Below, in pieces: positions 57,544 through 64,000 of a DNA stretch of 64,000 nt. Numbering within the stretch: the first letter of the stretch is position 1; each line of letters opens with the position of its first letter. The position numbers and the translations under genes are program-made. Source of the stretch: Bacteroides sp. (lineage in GTDB: Bacteria; Bacteroidota; Bacteroidia; Bacteroidales; Muribaculaceae); contig JAAVEA010000026.1 in assembly GCA_014801535.1 (NCBI GenBank), positions 1-64,000 on the forward strand, given 5' to 3'. The notes beneath the pieces were generated by a model. The model saw only the letters and a list, made by a program, of their open reading frames with translations, had not been told where the DNA came from and did not search any database.

Positions 57544-58518
57544 AAAGATAAAAGCCCCTAATCTATGCGGGAACAGGAACAGAGCCAGATATTTATGACT
57601 TACATTATTTTTAAGTATCGTAAGATCGGCGTTTTTTCTGCTCAGTTTCTGCATACTTCTCACTTTCCGTAACTCTTCTTTAGAGAGGGTGGCCTCACCC
57701 AACATTCTTAATGAATCAAAATAACAATGGAAGTTCTGCCGCTCCATCAGTTTTCGCTCTTCAGAATGCTCTGCATAATGACTTCTGATGAACGGGATGA
57801 GCAGCGAATTATTCCATAGCAGCCCGAAAGCGCGTAAATCGGTTGTATGTGTGATCGATGACGGATTTTCACGGTAAAGGTATTTCACATCACACACCAT
57901 CACATTACGCGCATTGAAAAGAAGATGACGGCTTAAATACTCATCAATGTAAGAACGGACCTCGATATCGTCTTCGTTGATATTTTCAAATGCTTTTAAA
58001 TAAACATCTTTCCGGATAACCCCTCCATTGCAGTGAATCCTCCATCCATCAAGGGTATACTTCACCATGTCGCGACCGCTCATAACCTTTCCATATAGAG
58101 TGGAGTCGTGTCTATAAGGAGAACCCGACCGGTGGCCATCCCAGCTATACATTATGGGGAAACAGATATCCATCTTTTCCTCTATTTCCACAGCTGCCAA
58201 CAGACTCTGCAAATAACCGGGTTCTATCGCATCATCCGAATCGAGCGGCGCGATGAACTCTCCTCGAGCATTTATTATGGCAAGTTTTCTGGGAATGTAT
58301 GCTCCACCCGATTGACGCTCGGTCTGAAGCACCCTTATCCGGGAATCGCTGTCGGCAAAATCCCGTGCCATCGCCAAAGTATCGTCTTTAGAACAGTCAT
58401 CGACAATAATCAGTTCCCAGTCATCTACAGTCTGAGACAATATGGAGTTTACCGCAACCGCCAAATAAGCGGCCGCATTGTATGCGGGTATGACAAATGT
58501 CACCTTAGGATGCTGCAT
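57502..58518 (-). CDS. Glycosyltransferase family 2
   Basis: VTFVIPAYNAAAYLAVAVNSILSQTVDDWELIIVDDCSKDDT...APLDSDD. Confidence 0.93.
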   Translation of the reverse strand: MQHPKVTFVIPAYNAAAYLAVAVNSILSQTVDDWELIIVDDCSKDDTLAMARDFADSDSRIRVLQTERQSGGAYIPRKLAIINARGEFIAPLDSDDAIEPGYLQSLLAAVEIEEKMDICFPIMYSWDGHRSGSPYRHDSTLYGKVMSGRDMVKYTLDGWRIHCNGGVIRKDVYLKAFENINEDDIEVRSYIDEYLSRHLLFNARNVMVCDVKYLYRENPSSITHTTDLRAFGLLWNNSLLIPFIRSHYAEHSEERKLMERQNFHCYFDSLRMLGEATLSKEELRKVRSMQKLSRKNADLTILKNNVSHKYLALFLFPHRLGAFIFSRLAPDLSSKKKK

Positions 58519-58523
58519 AATAA

Positions 58524-59429
58524 TTACTGATTGGAAAGACTGTCGCGGAGCATAAGGCTGAGTTTACGCGCTCCAATATCGGAAAGATGATCGGAATCAT
58601 GAAAATCCTCATCTTTAAAATTATCTGACATGAAAAAATCATAATACTTCATATTACAGTTTTCTCTTAGTCCTCTTATCTTTTCACGCATCTCCTCATA
58701 TTGTTTTCTATCAATCGCGCTGCTGAATTCTGTGATCACCGGGGTAGTGATAAAGATAAGTTCTATATTTTTTTCTTTACAGTAAGACACCAGTTCCTTT
58801 ATCACATTTTCCACCTTTTCTGGACGTCCGGGTAATATCTGGGTCAGATCATGCGCTCTATCCACTGCTTTTTCCTTCCAGTTCGGTTCGCGATGAGCGA
58901 GATCGAAGCCAAGGCCGAAGCCGAGCGTATCACAAATATTGAGTTCCTGTGGCATGATCAGATTGCGCAGACGCCCTGCATATGATTTGAAATCAGTAAT
59001 ACACAGGTTATAAAGAGAAAAGTCGGAATGCAGCGGAAGGCCCATACCAACCTTATATTGCACGCATAGGCCATGATCCATATCTTCCAAAGCCGGATCC
59101 CGGAAAGTGAAGTATGATATCGGAACTATAACCGTTTCAAGATTCGGCATATCGGAGTGAAATGTCTTTAACAGAGCAAGATCATATTCCGGAGTCTGCG
59201 ATATGTTGGCGAGATTAAATACGCTGTCTCCCAAAACGGAGGGAATAATGCCGTAATAGGTATGTGACGACCCAAGGACAAGGATTTTCACCTTATCTCC
59301 GTTCTCCCTCAGCCAATCAGCCTTGTAACGGTAAGGGGTCTCTATCGAACGCACCACGAGCTCCCCTATAAAAAGCAGTCCTAAAACCAAAAGCGAGAAC
59401 CACAGTATTTTCTTCAAAAACAACTTCAT
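58524..59429 (-). CDS. SGNH-like membrane-anchored protein, probable MBOAT partner
   Basis: VLGSSHTYYGI and DSDHLSDIGARKLS motifs; single N-terminal TM; start MKLFLKK overlaps stop of MBOAT gene. Confidence 0.75.
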   Translation of the reverse strand: MKLFLKKILWFSLLVLGLLFIGELVVRSIETPYRYKADWLRENGDKVKILVLGSSHTYYGIIPSVLGDSVFNLANISQTPEYDLALLKTFHSDMPNLETVIVPISYFTFRDPALEDMDHGLCVQYKVGMGLPLHSDFSLYNLCITDFKSYAGRLRNLIMPQELNICDTLGFGLGFDLAHREPNWKEKAVDRAHDLTQILPGRPEKVENVIKELVSYCKEKNIELIFITTPVITEFSSAIDRKQYEEMREKIRGLRENCNMKYYDFFMSDNFKDEDFHDSDHLSDIGARKLSLMLRDSLSNQ

Positions 59430-60850
59430 CAGAACTGGAAATATATAAACTGTTCGGTATTCCCCGAGAATATCAGAACCGTTAGAAACAGAATAAGATA
59501 AAGAGACCACCTTACAGGAGCATACACACCGATCCCTTTTGAAAAAAGATCAACCGGAGATTCATACCTTCTGCCTATCCATTCGGCTATGAGAAGCAGG
59601 ATACACCAGCCGACAGCACGCTTCCCCATCACCTCACCCACAGGCGGAGCAGTAAACATCAGACCGATATACCCGAATGCTTCTTTAAGATGTTTCGCAC
59701 GGAAGAGTATCCAGCCGATCATAACCAGCAGGAATGTAAGTCCCATGGCAAACACAGACTTCGCATACGCCTGCATCCCTACGGATTCCTTATCCTCTCT
59801 CTTTTTGCCAAGCATTGATGGCAAATAAAGCAGTGCATGGTATCCGCCCCATGCAATAAAGGTGAAATTGGCGCCATGCCATAGACCGCTGGTTAAAAAA
59901 ACAATAACCGTGTTTCTTATTCTCTTCCACTTCCCTTTTCTATTTCCGCCTAACGGAATATAAAGGTAGTCACGAAACCAGGAAGTGAGCGAGATATGCC
60001 ATTTTTGCCAGAATTCCTTTATATTTTTTGAGAAATAAGGCAGCCTGAAATTGTGCATCAGCTCAACACCGAAAAGACGTGCCACACCGCGGGCTATATC
60101 GGAATAACCTGAAAAATCACAATATATCTGAATAGTAAATAAAAAGGCTCCGATCCACAGATTCAAGGCTCCCACACTCTGATAATTTTCGAAGATCTTG
60201 TCTACCATCGGGGCACAATTATCGGCGATAACCATCTTCTTGAAAAGTCCCCATAATATCAGGCGCAGCCCTTCCACTCCTTTCGCATAATCAAACCTAC
60301 GGTTACGGAGAAACTGAGGGAGCAGGTTGGTGGCACGTTCTATAGGGCCGGCCACAAGTTGAGGGAAGAAACTTATGAAGGCCATGAATGCGAAGAAATC
60401 GGGAGTGGCGGTAATCTGACGTCTCTTTACATCGATAACATAACTCAACGCCTGAAATGTATAGAACGATATACCGACCGGAAGAATTAGATCAAGGGTT
60501 ATGGAATCCACTTCCCATCCAACACCCGCCATCATCCTGGCAAAGCTTACAGAAAAGAAATTGAAATACTTATAAACGCAAAGTATCCCTAAATTCAAAA
60601 CTACGTTCCCCCATAGAGTCGTTTGTCGTATAAGTCTTTTGGCTGATCGTTCCACTATCAGCCCGCTTGCGAAACTACTCACTGATGTTATAAAAATCAA
60701 CAGCAGGAATATAGGATTCCACCATCCATAAAACAGATAGCTTGCAACAATGAGGAATATGTTTCTGCTCTCACGACTCTTAAACAGAAGCCAGTGAAGG
60801 AGGAAGACCACAGGTAGGAAGAAAAGAAACTCTGATGAATTGAAAAGCAT
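59429..60850 (-). CDS. MBOAT-family O-acyltransferase (AlgI-like)
   Basis: PVGISFYTFQALSYVIDVKRRQ; SGLWHGANFTFIAWGGYHALL; FWQKWHISLTSWFRDYLYIPLGGNRKG. Confidence 0.95.
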   Translation of the reverse strand: MLFNSSEFLFFLPVVFLLHWLLFKSRESRNIFLIVASYLFYGWWNPIFLLLIFITSVSSFASGLIVERSAKRLIRQTTLWGNVVLNLGILCVYKYFNFFSVSFARMMAGVGWEVDSITLDLILPVGISFYTFQALSYVIDVKRRQITATPDFFAFMAFISFFPQLVAGPIERATNLLPQFLRNRRFDYAKGVEGLRLILWGLFKKMVIADNCAPMVDKIFENYQSVGALNLWIGAFLFTIQIYCDFSGYSDIARGVARLFGVELMHNFRLPYFSKNIKEFWQKWHISLTSWFRDYLYIPLGGNRKGKWKRIRNTVIVFLTSGLWHGANFTFIAWGGYHALLYLPSMLGKKREDKESVGMQAYAKSVFAMGLTFLLVMIGWILFRAKHLKEAFGYIGLMFTAPPVGEVMGKRAVGWCILLLIAEWIGRRYESPVDLFSKGIGVYAPVRWSLYLILFLTVLIFSGNTEQFIYFQF

Positions 60851-60878
60851 TTGATAAAACTTTTTGGGAAGTGATGAT

Positions 60879-61835
60879 TCAGATTTTCAATTCCCATCTC
60901 TGATAGGCCACTCCGGTAGCACCATATGAAAATTTCTGCCGCAATAATCCGGAATTGAGATAGCGACCGTGATCTTCATTGGAAATTCCGAAATCAAAAT
61001 ATGCCTTATCGGAATAACGCTCACGTATAAGCCAATCGAAAAGCGGGGTCAGCAGGTTTAATTCCCGCCCCAGAGGTGTGGATGCTATGTACTGGGCGTG
61101 TGCTACCCTGCCTGTATCATAAACCATGACTCCGGCCTGAAAACCTTCCTCCGGTCTATCTTCAAGTCTAAGGGCGAACATACGGATATTTTCAGGAAAC
61201 CTTTCTTTCAAAATAGAGATCTCCCGGGCCGTATGAACAGGCTGTGTGTCGTGACGATCCTGCAGGCAAGTCTTTACCATCTGCATAAATTTCTCAGAAT
61301 CATCGGTTTCATCTATTATCACCCGCAGTTCAGAACTTTTTCTAAGGGTCCGTTTCCGAAGTTTATTATAATGAATAGGATATGAAAGATTTATTGCCGA
61401 GCTTAGATTAATCTCCGAGACAGTGGCTCCCATGCGAAATAGTGCATACACATCTTCTTGCGAAGGCTGTGCCGAATATATCCATGGAAGGGGTTTATAG
61501 TCCAAAGCAACAATTCCTGCCGCTTTCCATATCTCGACAGCAAGTTGAAAAATCTCCAGTAGATCGCTGCCATCGAGATGGGAAGGAGGGAGAAGCCACC
61601 CTCCGTAGGTAAGACCCTGATGAGAGTGCAACACTCCGGAGGAGTCAACATTGGCCGGCAACATAGCAACGAGCTTGTCCCCTTTATAAGCCATCCAGGA
61701 ACAATCCGCAAAACGATCGGAATGATAATCCATATAGCCACGCTCGAAAAGAAATGTGGCATTACGAGATTTTCTTACGAAATCATCCCATAATTCTCTA
61801 TCATCCCGACTGTATCTCCTTATATTCAACTCCAT
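60879..61835 (-). CDS. GNAT/FemAB-like acyltransferase
   Basis: NATFLFERGYMDYHSDRFADCSWMAYKGDKLVAMLPAN; FDFGISNEDHGRYLNSGLLRQKFSYGAT. Confidence 0.85.
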   Translation of the reverse strand: MELNIRRYSRDDRELWDDFVRKSRNATFLFERGYMDYHSDRFADCSWMAYKGDKLVAMLPANVDSSGVLHSHQGLTYGGWLLPPSHLDGSDLLEIFQLAVEIWKAAGIVALDYKPLPWIYSAQPSQEDVYALFRMGATVSEINLSSAINLSYPIHYNKLRKRTLRKSSELRVIIDETDDSEKFMQMVKTCLQDRHDTQPVHTAREISILKERFPENIRMFALRLEDRPEEGFQAGVMVYDTGRVAHAQYIASTPLGRELNLLTPLFDWLIRERYSDKAYFDFGISNEDHGRYLNSGLLRQKFSYGATGVAYQRWELKI

Positions 61836-61850
61836 GTGCAGTATTGACTT

Positions 61851-63557
61851 CTATCTTATCCATTCGCTTGGATTCATCTTGTCGCGGTTATGCCAAACCT
61901 CAAAATGAATTGAACTGTGCGAAGTATCGTCATCACTGGGGGCAAGTTTTCCAAGATTCTGACCTTGCTTCACAGACTCGCCCACTTTTACGGCTGCGTT
62001 CTGAATATTACCATACACCGTATAGTAGTTGCCATGGTTCACGATAACTACAGTGGAATAGCCGGGCACAACATACACACCCGATACCTTTCCGCCGTAG
62101 ACAGCCTGCGCACTTGCTCCTGCCGAAACCTCTGCATCAATTCCGGGATTGTCATACATCACGTTTGGCAGATCAGGAAGAGAATGGCGTCCGAATCTGC
62201 TGGTGATCCGGAATGCTCCGGCCACCGGACGAGGTAGCGAACCTTTCATCTGGGCAAATCCCGAAGCTGCCGGTTCATTATTTTTCTTTCCTCCCTCTGC
62301 AGGTTTATTCACATTCTCTCCTTTTGACACCGACGGAAGTGGTTTCTCTGGAGTATTATTTTTATCGGTGGCCTGCTCTTTCTGCCCTCTTGGACGTCGT
62401 TTACGTGCCTCGGCATATTTCGATGAACCGCTGTTCTCCTCTTTATTCTTGGTTTCCTTTTTAGATTCCTCCTTTTTAGGTGAATCTTTTTTCTTGGCAT
62501 TATCGCTCTTCTGTTTCTCCTTCGCAGTCGCAGCCTTCTTCTTTTCCGCCTCGGCCTTTTTCTTGGCTTCCGCATCCGCCTTTGCTTTCTCCTTAGCTTT
62601 TGCTTCGGCAGCCGCTATCTCGCGTTCGCGCTGTGCCTTCGCCTCAGCCGCCTTGCGGGCAGCCTCTTCCCGGGCGAGCTGCTCCTTACGCTGCTGCTCT
62701 GCCTTACGGGCTGCCTCCTCACGAGCCTTCCGCTGCTCCTCTGCCCTACGCTGCTCCTCCGCGATCAACGCGGCAACCCGGCCTTTAAGAGCGTTGGCCT
62801 CAGACTGTTTCTGCGCAAGATACTTACGCAATGCATCGCCATTGGCCTTGAGTTTAACAACCATGGCATCCTGCTCCTTATACTGTGTCTGGAGCTTTGC
62901 ATGGAGTTTGGATTCTTCCTGCAAAGCCACATTCTTTTCAGATTTTGTCTTAGCCAATAACTCTCTTTGTGATTTAAGATTCGCCACTTTCGCTCCTATC
63001 TTATCACTTTGTTTTTCACGCCATCCGGAAAACTCCCTAAGATAACGCATACGACGCATGGCCTCGCTGAAACTGTTGGAGGAAAATATGAACGACAGGG
63101 TCGAAGCCGATTTACGCTTGACGCGCATCTTCTTCACAGCCTTCAGATACTCTTCCCTAAGTTTTTTCAGCTCCGCTTCCTCTTTTGATATATCGCGTTC
63201 AACTGTGGTTATCTTTTCCGATAAATCCTTAACCTGGCGGGATGCGTCTTCAAGCTTCTTTTTCCCTTCCGCTATCTCTCCCTGGAGAACATTTAGGTCG
63301 GCGAGTCCTTTCTTTACGGCCTGTTCATTCTCTTTTATCTGTGCGCGAGTGGATGCTATCTCCTTCTGAACCGCTCCCTGCTGACGTTTAACCTCATTCA
63401 CACTCTCCTTCTTCACTGCTGCTGAAGAGGATTTCCCTGCCGCAGTCTGAGCCTTCTTCCCTTTATTCTTCTGGGCATAGATCTCAACCGCAGGTGAAGC
63501 TAACACCGCGGAAACTAATAGGGCAACTGCTGTTCGTTTATTAATCAGAGGAAACAT
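61851..63557 (-). CDS. EnvC-like LytM/M23 protein with coiled coil and long charged linker
   Basis: N-terminal coiled coil; ITSRFGRHSLPDLPNVMYDNPGIDAEVSAGASAQAVYGGKVSGVYVVPGYSTVVIVNHGNYYTVYGNI...IHFEVW. Confidence 0.93.
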   Translation of the reverse strand: MFPLINKRTAVALLVSAVLASPAVEIYAQKNKGKKAQTAAGKSSSAAVKKESVNEVKRQQGAVQKEIASTRAQIKENEQAVKKGLADLNVLQGEIAEGKKKLEDASRQVKDLSEKITTVERDISKEEAELKKLREEYLKAVKKMRVKRKSASTLSFIFSSNSFSEAMRRMRYLREFSGWREKQSDKIGAKVANLKSQRELLAKTKSEKNVALQEESKLHAKLQTQYKEQDAMVVKLKANGDALRKYLAQKQSEANALKGRVAALIAEEQRRAEEQRKAREEAARKAEQQRKEQLAREEAARKAAEAKAQREREIAAAEAKAKEKAKADAEAKKKAEAEKKKAATAKEKQKSDNAKKKDSPKKEESKKETKNKEENSGSSKYAEARKRRPRGQKEQATDKNNTPEKPLPSVSKGENVNKPAEGGKKNNEPAASGFAQMKGSLPRPVAGAFRITSRFGRHSLPDLPNVMYDNPGIDAEVSAGASAQAVYGGKVSGVYVVPGYSTVVIVNHGNYYTVYGNIQNAAVKVGESVKQGQNLGKLAPSDDDTSHSSIHFEVWHNRDKMNPSEWIR

Positions 63558-63562
63558 ATAGG

Positions 63563-64000
63563 TTAGATTGTCTTGAAAAATTCTTTAAAGCCCACTCTCT
63601 TGTAATCTTTTCCAAGTTTAAACCTGGAAAGCGGAGACGCACCCCATTTCGGACTGTCGAGAGAGATTTCCACCTTCACAGGTTTATTTCCACGGTTCAG
63701 CACTGCGTCAATATCCGATGAGCCGTTACCTTTCCATGTATAATCGAGCGTGAACAAGCGTTTCCCCTGTTCCCCCTCGACAATAAGATCTGAAACCCTG
63801 CCATCACTATCCAAAAGATAGAAGGCAGAGACATCTATCGGGAATTCTCCGAGGTCAGGAATCACCTTTCTCATATCGTTTTCCATCTCGACCTCTATCT
63901 TGGCAAGATTCGATGCAGAAAGAGTGCCGCATCCGGGCACAATCATCCTCCCCAGAAACACCGATTGCAATTCTTCGCAAAGTGTGGGGTAAATATCTCT
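63563..64000 (-). CDS. DUF4292-like protein, 5' end beyond window
   Basis: Frame stays open to the window edge (RDIYPTLCEELQSVFLGRMIVPGCG...); adjacent to envC-like gene. Confidence 0.65.
   Translation of the reverse strand, partial: RDIYPTLCEELQSVFLGRMIVPGCGTLSASNLAKIEVEMENDMRKVIPDLGEFPIDVSAFYLLDSDGRVSDLIVEGEQGKRLFTLDYTWKGNGSSDIDAVLNRGNKPVKVEISLDSPKWGASPLSRFKLGKDYKRVGFKEFFKTI

Noticed and set aside
62149-63045. 298-aa plus-strand ORF
   Set aside because: Antisense shadow of the low-complexity Ala/Glu/Lys linker of the EnvC-like gene; Ser/Ala/Phe/Cys-rich translation without domain pattern
1-64000. tRNA or rRNA genes and CRISPR arrays
   Set aside because: None recognised by eye in the intergenic regions; a tRNAscan/Infernal run would be needed to be certain

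Overview
The window looks like a Bacteroidales chromosome segment, probably Muribaculaceae-like (inferred from gene families and TTTG-N20-TAnnTTTG promoters). Left edge (1-5.2 kb): a decaying accessory patch with three AlbA/GHKL-ATPase/winged-helix genes (one cut by the window edge, one frameshifted, one internally deleted), a RhuM-like fragment, and two copies of an ungapped ~190-nt non-coding element. Each copy starts just after one of the wHTH ORFs and ends in an intrinsic-terminator-like hairpin. 5.2-9.8 kb: DsbA/FrnE-like, YccF, acetyltransferase, HMA protein plus TonB receptor, DUF488. 9.8-32.5 kb: seven large secreted proteins with C-terminal type IX secretion (T9SS)-like tails, including an S8 subtilase and a C10 cysteine peptidase, interrupted by prmC-recX-comF. 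32.6-39.6 kb: pyrE, SRPBCC, a Rieske-like lipoprotein, a LysE fusion, TPM protein and dGTPase. 39.7-46.7 kb: T9SS core porT-porP-gldK-gldL-gldM-gldN. 46.8-61.8 kb: a cell-surface glycan locus (glycosyltransferases, DPPR-synthase-like UbiA protein, flippase, MBOAT/SGNH pair). Right end: an EnvC/LytM protein and a partial DUF4292-like gene. The strongest candidate for something undescribed is the paired non-coding element at 1145-1396 and 4249-4495. All family assignments come from reading motifs; no database search was run.
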